A stretch of 64,000 nucleotides of DNA from Chrysomallon squamiferum. Lineage: Eukaryota; Mollusca; Gastropoda; Neomphalida; Peltospiridae. Shown here piece after piece: positions 13,901 through 26,491 of the stretch (within the stretch, counting starts at the first letter, position 1; each line of letters begins with the position of its first letter). The notes under the pieces were generated by a model. It searched no databases, was not told the DNA's origin, and saw nothing but the letters and a program-made list of their open reading frames with translations. Both the position numbers and the translations under genes were made by a program. The stretch covers positions 5,492,443 through 5,556,442 of the forward strand of contig CM022672.1 in the NCBI GenBank assembly GCA_012295275.1. Reading direction: 5' to 3'.

Positions 13901-15204
13901 TACAGATGTGTTTGTAGGTGTGTATTTACAAATAAACACAACTTATATTTTATTTAATGGTAATTATAGTTTTACCTTGATAATAAATATGTGGGTTTTA
14001 TGTGTGGGGGTGTGTGTAATTTTGTTAGGTGTTTTTTTTCAGTTAGTTTTGTTTTGGGTTGTTTTTGTTTGTTGTTGTTTTTTTATGTAGGGAAGAAATA
14101 GATCTCTCAGTTCTTTACTAAAAATGCATCACAAACTCACATTTCTATAATTTTCAAATGTAAACTAAAAAGAAAGTAAGTTCTAAAAAAGATACATTTA
14201 TGTGTTCTGCATTATCACTAACAAAAATTTATATATCAAAATATGTTGATTACCATTTTATTGAAAAAATTATTATAAATAAATGATAATTTAATAAACA
14301 AAAATAACTAGATCATGATTATATTTTGAATCTTCACATATTAAAAATATAGAAATCAAAGGGGGATTTCTGAAAGATAAAAAAATTGTGTTTCTTGGTA
14401 TTTTATGGAAGAGACATTTCAGACAGTTACTGGTAGATCCTATATATCTACATTCCAAACTAAGAATAAATGCTGAAGGTCAGTAACATAGGAAGAAGAA
14501 TATATGTTTATTTACACAGGATACATTGTGTTTATTTGTCAATACCAGATTATGCATTTCACTGCAACTGTATATTTATACTTTTCACACTTGTTGAAAA
14601 ACTGAAAAACAAAATATATTCACAATGAAATATTTGGCACTGTCTGCATTTGTTTTACATCCTTTTTTACAAACATATTTTCTCAGTCTGCTAAAAATGC
14701 TAACAGAATGTTGTTTTTACATGTTTGTCTGTTTGCATGTTAGTCAGTTTTCTTTTAAAATGAATGTATTAGTTAGGAATCTTTGTAATAAATAAACACA
14801 TATTGGAGGAGATAGTTTTTGTCTTACAGCTTTGACTTTTGCAATTTATTTCCTTCCACATCTACAACCTGACAAAAAGAAAAAAGGAAAAAAAAGAAAT
14901 AAAATCTGGGTTCAGTTTCTTACTGTATATGCTATCTGACAGAAACGGAAAAAGTTGGGTAATATTTCATAAACAAAGAAATAAACAAATTCCAAGCATT
15001 GTCCAATCAGAATGTTATCCAGTTGTAAATGGGCTATCTCTGTTAATAGTGAGGTTTGCTAATTACAAAAACACTGTTAACATTTTCATTTACATATAAA
15101 TATTAAATTTGTTTTAAACATTTAAATTTTATTGTATCTTTCAAAGTATTGATATGAGATGCATACAATGCAGTTATATCAGATTCATTTTGTATATATA
15201 TGTA

Positions 15205-15249
<45 letters not shown>

Positions 15250-18200
15250 TTGTTTATTTATTTTTAGGTTTATTTTAGGTCTTATGCCATTTGTAATTCT
15301 CACAATCTACAAATACATTTGTATACACACCTACACTTTCATGTACTTTTAAAAACACGTATGCACATTTACAGGTATGCATTCACACATCCTGTAAATT
15401 CCTAATACTGTAAAAATTCTTTCTCTGGATAAATACAAACACAAACATAACAGCTCTATGGCTTGTAAAACTAAGGTGCCAGGTATAACTGTAATGGCAG
15501 TAGATACATACAACCTAACAGCAGCTGTTTAAAACATCACTTGACAATCTGCTGAATCATCGATGCTATCATCTCAGTTCATCAGGATGATCATTTCATG
15601 ATGATATAATTTACATCCTGAACTTAGGTTCAGGCATTTCCAGCAGTAGATGAGTTACACGCCTGGCCTGGCAGTCAGCTGGTGTTCATATTTTTCAGGC
15701 TTGTATGCTCTCAATCTTTAAATATTTTGTCCATCAGTTCATGTGACTAATATATGGTAAAAAGCAAGCTGAAGTTCTGTGGAAAGAATGCTGCTTTGAG
15801 GCATCACCATTTCTCTTCAGTGAACCTGTTTTCCATTCTAGGCAATGCTCCACACTAGTTTATCAAAAGATGTGGTATACACTTTCCTGTTTATCAGAAA
15901 ATGTATGTAGTTATAAAATCTTGAGCTCATGATTGACAAGTAGACTGTCGAATTGTGGTGTTCAGTTTCCTCTCATTATGCACCGAAAGCCATATGTTTC
16001 ACATTTATAAACTGTTAACATTTAAAGGTTTGAGTATTAAATATTCATCCATTCTGATAAATGTTATTGCTCTGATATTAAAAAAACATTTATAGATATA
16101 TATATATATATATAATAAAATGTGTGTGTGTGTGTGTGTATGTGTATATATATATATATATGTATATATATATGTTTATATTAGTATTAAGAAGGCAATA
16201 GTAAAAAAAAATAATAATAATAATTATAAAAAAAGAAGCAACAAAACAAACAACAACATTGTAAACATTCTCACAATTTCATATCCTGATGCACTGATTA
16301 TTAGGTAAATATCAAGTACAGTTCATTAATGACAAGATTAATGTTTAATGAGAGCTTAAGACAGTTTTTACATTAATGGTTATTTTTGTGTCTTACTTCA
16401 GCTAAATCACCAAAGTGTAAATAATTGACAGTGCTGTCTTAACTGCATTTATTTTTAGCATGGTATTTTTATTTTGTTTTATTTTTTTTCACTTTCATGT
16501 ATCATACAGAAATTAGCCCAAAGGATGCAACCAAAGAGGGCTGATCCTGTGACTTGGAGGCCATGTTCTTTTCTTTTTTCTTTTTTCATTTTTCATTTTA
16601 CAAATATATGTAAGAAGACAAAGATAATTATTGCAGCACTGTCAGTGAACCAAACTGAAGATTATGACAATAACTACTGTCTGCTGTAGTTCTTTGTTCG
16701 AAGAAAATTCTGATGGAATGGCAAACATTATGTTCTCTTAGTCCTTTCATGTTAGTGCTAATTTATCATGTTCTGTTGTTTGGTAGAAAGGTTTCCTTTA
16801 TTGCCAACCATTGCAGGTGTCTGTGAAATGTTTACAAAGGTAACTCTTAGTTCCTCCCAGTGTAGGTTCAACCTTTTCATCAAAGTGCTGCAACATTGTC
16901 CAGATAGATGTATGGGAACATAATGCATTCTTCCATCAGATGTGTTGCTTGCTGTCTCATTTTGCTTTCATGTGTTGTTCAGTTAAAAAATTAGCCTGAA
17001 TGCATAGCAAACCATAAATGTTATCCGAGGCATGCAAACCAAAGGAGATTTGATATATATTTGTACTTAATATGTCCAAGAGTAAAACATATCTGAGACA
17101 TATGATATAGTTACACACTAGCTATGTGTACTTAAGTAACATAAATCTGACATATCTTCTAATGTACTTAAGAATGAGTAAGGAAGGAATGTTTGACACT
17201 TCAAGTAATTTTATTAATACGTGTAAAAGATATAACCTTTATTTAATGCTCATATGAGCAAGTAGCAGCAAGATATTTTTTTATAATCATCTTCCCACGA
17301 GTGAGAAACAAGATGCCATAGCTTTTAGTTAAGAGGTTAAGAATTACCTGCAATAAACTATGAACTTAATACTTTAATAAAGTCGATTTGATATTTATAG
17401 TTAAAGCTCTTACTTATAGCCATACTTTCACCGTTATATATATATTCAGATGTCATGTTATGCCTTTTAGAAAAAGCCTTTGTAAATATATATGTGTGTG
17501 TGGTATTATGTATATGTATATATGTATATTATACACACATACACACACAGTATACTGGTTACTGTCTTAAGATATCATTTTTATCATGTGAAGGTATGAT
17601 ATACTATGAATGAACTAATTCTTCAAGCCTGTGTCGAACTGCATTACGCCATTCAACCTGAGCAGGATAAAGATAATATCTTAAAACAGTAACCAGTCTT
17701 TTCTTTTATCTTGCTATCTAAATGAAATTAACCGTTTTATTTCTCAACTCATTAATGACAGAATGAAAACTGCTTCTAAAATGGTTGGGTTTTTTTAAGC
17801 TCTAAACCAGAAATTAAACACTAAAGAAGTGAATTTGAACAATTTATAATTATATGTAAACAAGAAGTAATTTTCAAATACCATTCTGTATCAAAAAGCT
17901 GTATTTTGGGGTTGGTAAGAATCTAGGATGCATGTGTTTAATATTAATTTTTGGAGCACACACCTATTCATTTCACCTTGTAATGATATGTACCTGTGTT
18001 TCACTGTGTGATGGTTTGTGTGCATGTATTTCTGAATGGAGGAATGTTTTAGTCATTATAACAATCCATGTTTTGACAGTTTTCCTCCTGTCATGAATTT
18101 TCCATTCAACTTATTACACAAACACCTCATCATTTTTGCCTCTTTCTCAATGAAAATATATTTCTTTCCCCATCTTGAATATGTTTTCTTTAGCACCAGA

Positions 18201-19730
18201 GATATTTGTTATGTAATGCAGCTTCAACACACCTGGCTTTAAAACTCAGCCAAGCCAAGCAAACACTCACAACTGGAACCAAAAAAAGAGATAATATCTT
18301 TTCACAAATTGCTAAAAGCTGTACCAACAGAAGAAGGAAGTTAGTTTTTGTTTTTTTTCAAAGATTCTTTCTCAGGCACTGTTATTTGTTATGTTATTAT
18401 TGCCATCACAAAGTGGTGAAACTGTTGGCTAAAACAAATATGGCTGATATGCTAATGAAGCACAATTGTGTTGTTATTGGCATTACTGAACAAAGTAGGT
18501 GCATCTTGAAGCAGTTTAATGGTTCCACAGCAGCAGGCTGGTTCAGTGAGTTGAGCAGTCAGGCAATGTTTTGTCTGAGGAAGATTAACTGTCGGTGTAA
18601 TCTGCGTGTCGCTCTTTGAATCTGCTGAGTTGTACCTGAACAGATGTGTTATAAAATTTACATACATTAGAAAATCCATCAGGCAAGATCTACGTCCCTT
18701 GCTACAAATTAGCTCGGTCTAGTCTAGAAGCCAAAGTTTGAAATCGGATATCAGCTCAGATATCCTATTTTCTTCTTTTATTTTTTTCAAAAGTTCAGTG
18801 GTAGCAAATATAATGAATAGATATCTAAAGTAAACATCCTATCTCTCTGTCTGTCTATGTGTCTATCTATGTATAATCATGTCCATTCCCTTTCTTTCTC
18901 TCTTTCCTTTTTTCTGACTTTCTCTCTCTTTCCATTTCAGTTCCTCTTCAGGAAGCAGCTGGTGAGTGTTAATGTGTGTTAGACAACACTTTAGATATAC
19001 TTGCATAATATCAACATTTGGTGATGCATACAAATTGTATTTTGCAGCTGATATTTATGATGATGTAGCACAAGCTATAGAAGATAAAGGATTAGATTGT
19101 GAATGTGTGGGTGGTGGACGAATCCACATGGAACCTCATCAAAAGAAGATTCAAATATTTGGTTATTCTCAGGTATAATTAAATCACTGTATGGTGTTTG
19201 ATTTTTAAATGAAAGAAATGAAACAGATTCTAAATTTGTGTTGAAGTTTGTAGTTATGCGAGTGTATATATTTAAATATATATGAGTGAATATCACAGTT
19301 AATGTATATTTATGTATGAATGTGTGTGTATACATGTATATTTCTGTGTGTTTGTATTTGAGTTGCTCTATGTTATTTTAGCTTTTACTGTTACTTATAA
19401 TTGATGTGTACCTGTGAAATTGTAGCATTAGTTTTCCTAAGTCTTTAATAAAATGTGTTGCTGTGTGTCTATGTGTATATTGTAAATGTTGGTTTGTATG
19501 TATATATAAATATAAAACTCTGTGTGTGTGTGTTTTGAAGTACAACTTCAGTTACAATAACCCAATTTTCCTACAATCTTTATTATTATTATTATTAATC
19601 TGCTTGTTTAATCTGAATTATTACCAAATACTTTCAGCAATATGGAAGAGCAGATCACTCAATAACACACGCTCTGTTACTACGTAAATACCCGGAGTTT
19701 AACATCACGTGGAGCAATGAAGGCTACTGA
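4915..19730 (+). CDS. PHPT1: 14 kDa phosphohistidine phosphatase
   Basis: Removes phosphate from phosphohistidine on cytosolic proteins. Three exons, 4915-5098, 19048-19172 and 19638-19730, join in frame to 133 residues; the human protein has 125. Exon 1 ends with the codon of the predicted catalytic histidine, His61 in the motif YHADIYDDV, plus one base of the next alanine codon. Exon 2 carries the family signature CECVGGGRI (79-87) and KIQIFGYSQ. Exon 3 carries YGRADHSI and ends TWSNEGY, like vertebrate TWANDGY. The first 20 residues are a family-variable extension. The start ATG sits in acaATGGCGG and nothing upstream in frame competes. Intron 1 is 13,949 bp and intron 2 is 465 bp. The gene is head-to-head with STX6. 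An ATTAAA at 20079-20084 is a possible polyadenylation signal. Confidence 0.95.
7375..7465 (+). repeat. Decayed tRNA-like SINE head
   Basis: The stretch has an A-box-like TAGTGTTTAAATCATTGG followed about 50 bp later by a degraded B-box-like TGTCTGAATCC. This spacing and order match the tRNA-derived promoter of SINEs. The usual GGTTCGAATCC is mutated, so it is probably inactive. The SINE tail was not delimited. Confidence 0.4.
8986..9006. repeat. Short (CA)n run
   Basis: A CA-rich dinucleotide tract inside PHPT1 intron 1. Confidence 0.7.
9760..9960 (+). repeat. Diverged two-copy tandem duplication
   Basis: About 75 bp starting GTTCATAATTAC at 9764 recurs at 9890. Both copies contain ACAAATAT, CCTT and ATTCTGACTAA in the same order. 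It is an old local duplication inside PHPT1 intron 1 with no coding content. Confidence 0.6.
11332..11371. repeat. Small inverted repeat
   Basis: GGCTCATTGA and its complement TCAATGAGCC form a 10-bp stem around a loop of about 20 bp, in PHPT1 intron 1. No function is evident. Confidence 0.55.
11462..11637. repeat. Hairpin (MITE-like) element with CA/TA loop
   Basis: Left arm about 11462-11512 and right arm about 11588-11637 are near-perfect inverted complements. Both contain GTGAAATAATCTTTACAG and TTTTCTTTAGCAC, or their complements. The 75-bp loop is a CATA/TA microsatellite. The layout is that of a foldback MITE or a palindrome grown around a microsatellite. No target duplication was identified with confidence. 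Confidence 0.7.
12598..13175 (+). repeat. Degenerate tandem repeat, unit about 97 bp
   Basis: The phrase AATTATTTT...GGTATTTT followed by an AATTAAA-type motif recurs near 12847, 12943, 13040 and 13141. An older copy lies near 12598. The copies are strongly diverged. Each carries a tTGtCaaGTATGtTTGGTATTTT-like core. The array is intronic to PHPT1. Confidence 0.55.
13220..13640 (+). other. Compositionally distinct, less AT-rich segment
   Basis: This stretch has clearly more G and C than the rest of PHPT1 intron 1 and several GCAG/CTGCTG clusters. Stops occur in all frames and no protein family is recognised. It could be an old SINE or other insertion, or an unconserved non-coding exon. I cannot classify it. 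Confidence 0.35.
15204..15250. repeat. (GT)n(TA)n microsatellite
   Basis: A GT run followed by a TA run, in PHPT1 intron 1. Confidence 0.85.
16096..16182. repeat. (TA)n-(GT)n-(TA)n compound microsatellite
   Basis: Alternating TA, GT and TATG runs in PHPT1 intron 1. Confidence 0.85.
17554..17697. repeat. Hairpin MITE-like element, 32-bp terminal inverted repeats
   Basis: The left terminus starts ACTGGTTACTGTCTTAAGAT. The right terminus ends in the complement, TAAAACAGTAACCAGT. The two arms (17554-17585 and 17666-17697) match apart from a few substitutions and enclose about 80 bp with no coding capacity. Size and termini fit a short non-autonomous DNA element. Its superfamily is not assigned, and no convincing target duplication is seen in the flanks. 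Confidence 0.65.
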
Positions 19731-22700
19731 GTTCTGTCAGCATGCTTGGGACCAGACAGTGGGTGGGTTCAGATACAGCAATGTGTCCACAGCACTGACC
19801 AGGGTGACAACACCTTGACTGGACGGCTATTGTTCATAATTTTAGCCAGAAAGAAATAATTTTGTTTATCCTTTTCACTGTTGACATGACGATACGATTT
19901 TTGGAACACAGGCACCGAATGTCTGCAAGTACGGTTCCCCTTTTCTGTTGAGTCGTCATCTGATGTGGATATTAGATATTTAAATTATTATTTTTTTTTT
20001 TTTAAATTTTTGGTACTTATAGTTTGTGTTGTTGTTTTGAGTGTAAAAGCAGACTTGTGTAACTGTGTGTCCATTGCTATTAAATGATAATTAACGCTGG
20101 TCTATTAGGTACTGTTGTTTGTTTGGTCGTTTTGTGGGGTTTTTTAAAGTTCTTTTTTAATTACAGTTAATTACAGCAATAAGTAAAAATGTTTCATAAT
20201 AATCATCTTCTTGGTGCAGCAGATTTTCATGTTCATAGAAAAAAAAATATATTGTATTATTAAAAAGAAAACAGTTTTGAGTCTCAAATGATTTTAGTTT
20301 ACTACTTGTACGTAATTAGTTTTAACATTGCACTTAATCACTGAAAATAATATAAGATAAAATAGAAACTGATTACAGTTGTTTAGATTTGTTGTGCTTC
20401 TTTGCCCATCTGTTTTTTTTTAATATAACACAGTAACAGATTCAAGTGAATTCTTATCAAATTCTAACTAAATATGAATTTCTAAAATAGTAAGCTTTAA
20501 ATAAAGTAATAAAATATACGTTTAAGTCATTTCACATACACTACATTTTCAAGATAAAAAAATGTCACACTTGAAAAGAAATTTACAAAAATAATGATTA
20601 CCGATTCATAATAATATTAACTTATTTTCTTTGTACCTATTTTTATTCAGAGAGAAATGCAATAAATGTTTTAATATTTTATCCAAATAATAAAACATTG
20701 AAACTATTTTATTTATAACTTTTTAATTATTATTAATTATTATACTTAGATAAAATTATTTTTTCTCATTTCTAAACTGCGTTTTTGCTAGACTTGTGTC
20801 TGTTGATTTCCACATTTTCATTTGTAAAATCATATATTTAAAATACTTAGATATATTTTGGATATATATTACCCTAGATAAATTGTTTGGTGTACAATTT
20901 TACCCATTTATCCTATTGGTAAAACTTTGACAATTGAATATTTTTTATATATATATAAATATATATATAAAATAAAATAAAAATCCTATTTGGAGCAATG
21001 GACATTGATCTGATGGTACTTTTGTGATTATTAAATAGATATTAAAATTGCATTAAATTTAATAGCAACAGGGTATTTTGTCATTTCTTTCTTTTGATTA
21101 TTTATGTCTTTTTCTTTTTTTTTAACACTTTGCCAAAATTTTCTAATCATGGTAGAAATGCTGGTGTAAAATTATGCTATTATCTTTTAGCTTGAAATAA
21201 CTGATAAACATTAACACTTTTTAAATAATGTATGTGTTTTTGAGAATTTATGATAAAGGATAGTCAGTGTTATAAATTTATGAAATTACTGAATAAATAA
21301 GGATCTTAAGGTTGTGATTTTTAAAGTGCCAGGTGCACAAAGTGCAATTTAGTTTTTAAAATTGATTTTAAAGTCAAATTAATTTTGGAATATATATATA
21401 TATATTTTTTATAGTTCCTCTATTTGAAAATATGTTCGTACTTAACAATTCTTTTGTAATTTGATTGTTGTAGGTTTTTTTTTTCTTTTTTAAATAAGCT
21501 CAAAAGAAATCATTAAACACGATTCATTCATTGCAAAGAAAAACAAATGAAATTTTACTGTTTATTTATTTACAAAATAAGTAAAGAAGAACTGAAGAAA
21601 ATGTATTAAATAATAACTAATCTGATTCAATATTTATATTATGAAATCAAAAATAATAAATACAATATATTTATTAAGCTGATTTTTTTTCTCTTTACCT
21701 CTTTGATAATTAACTTTTTTTGTAGTAAAATTTTACAGTTTATCATTTGAAATATTTTGTTAGTTATGCTCAATACAAATGCTATGTCCATGTTCTTTGG
21801 TATTTTTCATTTCCTGCATGTATTTAAATTGATTTTGTTTTTTTACAAACTGACCAGATGGATCAGAATAAATTTTTAAAAATCCAAAAATGTATTTAAC
21901 TTCTTAAGACCAAATATAAAAAACACACTGAGTGGGAGAAAAAATGTATTCAGTTTATCATGAAATAAGGATTAAAAAGTTAATGATGCTGAAAAGTGTG
22001 TTCTGCAAAAAAGGGGGTCGTGTAACTCCCATATGTTATTGAAATTTAGTAAGCAGGAAATCCTGTCATTCAGATACTTGAAGCAGAGGCAAATATTTGG
22101 TTATCTCTTTGTATAATAATTAACGTTTTCTTTTTCTATTTTTTTTTTTTTTTTTTTTTGTTCTTCTGTATTCATTTTCAACATCTATTCAAATTTAGTA
22201 TTCTCACCATCATCGTGATTTTTTTTTTTTTTTTTTTTTTTAATTGTATTTTTTCCTAAATCTTTTAACTTCAGTTTTGTCCTTTGTAATTGTGACTTTG
22301 ATCTTAAACCTCAAAAGTTTCTCATTTGTATTAGAAAATCATTTTTCTCAATTATTTATACAGGTTCTTAGATTACTTTTTTGTTAGGTGTGCATGTAGA
22401 AAATTGAGATGAAATGTGTTTTCAGACAATTGTATGTAAATGCATTTGTGTTACAAGTGTGACTCATTTGTGACTTGTTTCCATGACTTGTAAAAAAATA
22501 TGCTGCTTTTATTTTTTATTATATACACAACTGCATACAGAAACACACATACACACACATATACCCATCTTTGGGTTTTTTTAATTTCCAAGATGACTTT
22601 TTCAACTTATTAGTGTTTTAATTTTCAGTGTTAAATTTTTAACCTATTTTCTAGATAATAAAGCCAAATTCAATATATACTCTTCCAAATTACAGGGAAA

Positions 22701-23141
22701 GTAAAAAAAAGCTGTTATGGTTTGTGCCACCATTTGATATATCCCAAAATGTAAGCTTATAGTCTGTATTTTCTCTCTAACAAAAATCCTAAGAATGTAA
22801 AAACAATAAAATAGTAATAATAAATATAAATACATTTTATGTACCTGTCATGGGAACAAGTCATATTTAATGTTTTCAATGTTAGCCCCTATGCAATTAT
22901 TTATTTGACATTTACAGTTGATGTAACATATATCAGTTTATTAAAAAGTAATAAAAATAAACAAGAGTTTTGTTATTTGTTTTTCATTTATATATCTGTT
23001 ATTTTTTAAATATTTTAAAATTTAAAATATTTGTTGATAATGATATTTTTTATCTTGTGAGGTTGAATTGATTGTTGTCTGACAGTTTTGACTGCTAGAT
23101 ACTTATCAAATGCTATGAAGAATGATGGATATATATATATA

Positions 23142-23863
23142 CAGTGGTACCTTGAGTTACGAGTACTCCAACTCTCTTGTCTTCCGAGTTTAGAGCAGTT
23201 GCCTGGTCAATTTTTTGCTTTGAGTTGCAAGCCAAAATCCGAGTTACAAGCGAACTTCAGATGTGCCATCACTAATTGGTGCAACAAACAACATCCACCC
23301 AGCACCGCGCATCTCACTCATTTACATCATGTGGTTACTTCGCTGTTGAAGCATTTCTGTTTTCTGCTCGTGTTTTGTGCAGTATTTTTGCCAAATTTAT
23401 TATTTCTGACCATGGACCTTAAGAAAGTGAGTGGAAAGGACAGTGCTGAGAAGAAGCAGACAATGTCCATTGAATTAAAGAATATCATAGAAAAACATGA
23501 ATGAGGTGTGGTTTGACAGTACAAGCATAGTACTAACATGATATGTACCATCCTGATGCAGAAGGAGTCGATAAATGCCAGCCAAAGGCGTTAAAATAAT
23601 TTGTCTGATCTCCAAGAAAAATACACTTTACAAAACCAATTTATTTCTTTTATTCTCTTTTATTTTGTTTTTATACAATATTTGTCATTTATAAATACAT
23701 TTATCTTATTTAAGAACATGTTACAAAAAAATTGAAGTGGTTTTTTGAGGGCTGTAAAAGATTAGTGGTATTTCAATTAATTTCAGTTGGGAAAATTGAT
23801 TTGATATACGAGTTACGAGCTCAGTCATGGAATGAATTAAATTTGTAAGTCTAGATACCACTG
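23142..23863 (+). mobile_element. Tigger-like (pogo/Tc1-mariner) element, degenerate
   Basis: The element starts CAGTGGTACCTTGAGTTACG and ends in an inverted match of that terminus, GTCTAGATACCACTG. It is flanked on both sides by TA, the Tc1/mariner target duplication. An internal ACGAGTTACGAG phrase repeats the terminal theme. From about 23413 an open stretch reads MDLKKVSGKDSAEKKQ and then SIELKNIIEKHE. This resembles the N-terminal helix-turn-helix of Tigger transposases and is broken by a stop straight after. At 722 bp it lacks the DDE domain, so it is a deleted, inactive copy. Confidence 0.8.
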
Positions 23864-24539
23864 TATATATGTGTGTGTGTGAAACTGGATAGTTATATAC
23901 TAGATGGTGTATGTTTGAACAAAAATAAAAAATTTATATTAAAATATACACTTTAAAATGAATTCAAAATAATAAATGAATCAATAAATTTAAAAAAACC
24001 CGATCAATCCAGGTATATTTACATTTGCCTCAGTTATTTATTTTTTTACATTATTATTATTATTAGTGTTCAGAATGTTTGATGCAATATCAAGCTAAAG
24101 CTTTTAATGACAGATATTAATATTAAGAATTGTTTATATATTGCTAATACTGATCAGTTAATGTTACTGTCAGGAATATACATAAAACATACTTTGATTA
24201 ACTGGTCTTCAACAGAAATAAACCAGTGGACACAGGAAGGAAATCTGTTGATGTGACTGCAGTGCAACAACTTCCTTCCATCATCGGAAAATTAACACCT
24301 GACCTTTTTCGTTAAGTCTCAGTTGCCATGACACCAGGCTGAAAGTATCAAACATGAGCACTAAGTGTGAAGTAAGTGACCAATTAATTATGTGCAGAAT
24401 GACCAATCCATTTCAAAGAGGCTTGCAGAAAATGTAAACCAGTACTTCTGTGTGTGACAGAATTCATATTTCATCCTTAATAGGATTAAGGATTATTATT
24501 ATCCGTAACTACCCTTATAAACAAGTGAATGTCACTGTC

Positions 24540-24580
24540 AGTGGCATATGCACGGTATGGCAAGTATGGCATATGCCACT
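24540..24580. repeat. Perfect 12-bp inverted repeat
   Basis: AGTGGCATATGC (24540-24551) is exactly complementary to GCATATGCCACT (24569-24580). A CAGTGG start is common at ends of hAT-type and other DNA transposons, but the matching far end was not found. It is recorded as a possible transposon-end remnant. Confidence 0.4.
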
Positions 24581-24618
24581 TGAAAGGTAGTTTCAGTGGT
24601 CAGTTTCTGCTGTGGTAA

Positions 24619-24623
24619 AATGT

Positions 24624-24666
<43 letters not shown>
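24619..24666. repeat. (GT)n microsatellite
   Basis: A nearly pure GT run of about 45 bp in the PHPT1-ABHD14 intergenic region. Confidence 0.95.
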
Positions 24667-25466
24667 CTTTATATAGAACAATTTTGAGATTTTCAGTATT
24701 TTTCTTTTTCAATAATAACTTTTTATAAATATTTATTTTGAATTTTGAAAAACATGTGAGACCGGATAAAATCAGATATTAATAATAATAATAAAAATAA
24801 TAATGGTTATTATTTTATTAATCTGTCTTATCATGGAGGGCTGATATATTAATGAGAATCTTCCAAATTTTCTAACAAAGGGAGATAATTGATGAACCAG
24901 CGAGGAAGGCGCTAAATTATAACTGTCAGTTTTGTCAATAGTAATTCATTTTAAAATGTTTTCATTTTAATATACTTAAAATATTTGGCAAGCAACATTA
25001 TTTAAATATATTTGGTATAAAATTTTAAAATTCATTACAAAAATGTAAATTTTTTATTTCGTGAAACGTTTTTGTCCAACGGCGATAATTGATATTGCTA
25101 AATAATTTTTGGTTAACATTTTCACTTGTTGTTAACACACAAAACCATTTGTTTCACAAATTTCGGCAAGTCATAATATTAAATAGATGACAGAAAATAA
25201 AAAAGGTTTTTACATAGCCTAGTGATAACTGATTATCCAGTGTACATTAAACACAATCATCAGTCGGGTTTGTTGATGATACATTTTTCATTATCGGTTG
25301 CTTATATTAAAATACGTGTACTATGTCATTAATTAGTTTATTGTGCTCTGGACTGGAACATTTTATTTCGCTGCCACTTCAGTAACTGCCATATATTAAA
25401 AAGATTAATAATAATAATAATAATAAATTTAAAATTATTAATATTCATGATAAATAAATAAATAAA

Positions 25467-25499
<33 letters not shown>

Positions 25500-26013
25500 A
25501 GCGATAATAAATAAATCAGTATTAACACGACGTAAAATTGATAAATATGCTAAACCCGGAAAATCAAAGAACATTAAATCCTGATCCAGCACACAAAATC
25601 ACTTTGCCGTTTCTGATGCAGTTTTATCGTAATTATATATGTCGTATTTTGTTTAGGTCTGTTTTTCTGCGTACTCTGAATCTGCATTAAAAGACTGCAA
25701 GATTAACATTCTAATTTCGTATATGACGCTACCAATCAACAGGTATGAGGTAAGAATTTGTCACGTGCTTAGCATACTTACTAAACCTTGAATCAGCGAA
25801 ATAAACACGGCCTAAAACTCATGCATAATATTCCAAATTAATGGCAAATAAAAAAAAAAAAAAAAAAAAATAAAATAAATAAAAATAAATAATAATAATA
25901 ATAATAATAAAATAAGTAAATAAAAAATTAAAATAAACTTCACCGTTTAAATAATCTTTAATATTTGTTTCAGTTTTAAATTAACGTCTCTGCATCAGAT
26001 TGTGAATACCGGG

Positions 26014-26038
26014 ACAACAACAACAACAACAACAACAA
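26014..26038. repeat. (CAA)n microsatellite
   Basis: A short ACA/CAA trinucleotide run. Confidence 0.9.
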
Positions 26039-26426
26039 AGTAACTTGATAATACATTCGTAACATTGCATGCTAATTACGAAAGCATTTATATATTAAAT
26101 TAGTGTAATGTGTTTAGACGGTAAGTACAGTTAGATACTTTAACGTACGATTATCATAAATCCCACCTCATAAAATGATAAATGAAAAAAATGTTTTACT
26201 TGTAAGTGTAATAATTATTCGATGAACTCTAAACCCAGTGACTGTTTTTTAATGATTATTTTTTATTTTTTATTCTCGGTCCTACCGAAATAGCCACATG
26301 TCCGTTATATCCGATAAATTTGATTGTTTTCATTTTTCAAACGTAAATACTACTAAATAATAATTATAATTTAGAATATAACGAGACGAGCGGAGATTAC
26401 GATTTAATCGTCGATTATAAACAAAA

Positions 26427-26427
<1 letters not shown>

Positions 26428-26486
<59 letters not shown>
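26428..26486. repeat. (TAA)n microsatellite
   Basis: An uninterrupted TAA trinucleotide run of about 58 bp upstream of the ABHD14 exons. Confidence 0.95.

Positions 26487-26491
<5 letters not shown>

Larger units (their letters stand above)
5099..19047 (+). other. PHPT1 intron 1 (13.9 kb)
   Basis: Donor GTAGGC directly follows the catalytic histidine exon; acceptor TTTGCAG. The contents are AT-rich sequence, CA/GT and TA microsatellites, poly-T runs, a decayed tRNA-like SINE head (about 7375-7465), hairpin elements at 11462 and 17554, and a degenerate tandem repeat (about 12598-13175). The part around 13220-13640 is visibly less AT-rich but holds no recognised gene. Open frames here up to about 137 codons show no family match. 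Confidence 0.85.

Noticed and set aside
18206-18619. 137-codon open frame on the plus strand
   Set aside because: It lies inside PHPT1 intron 1, has no recognisable domain, and its start is not an ATG in a good context; chance frame.
23088-23504. 138-codon plus-strand frame considered as a host gene
   Set aside because: Most of it lies in the terminal region and transposase remnant of the Tigger-like element.
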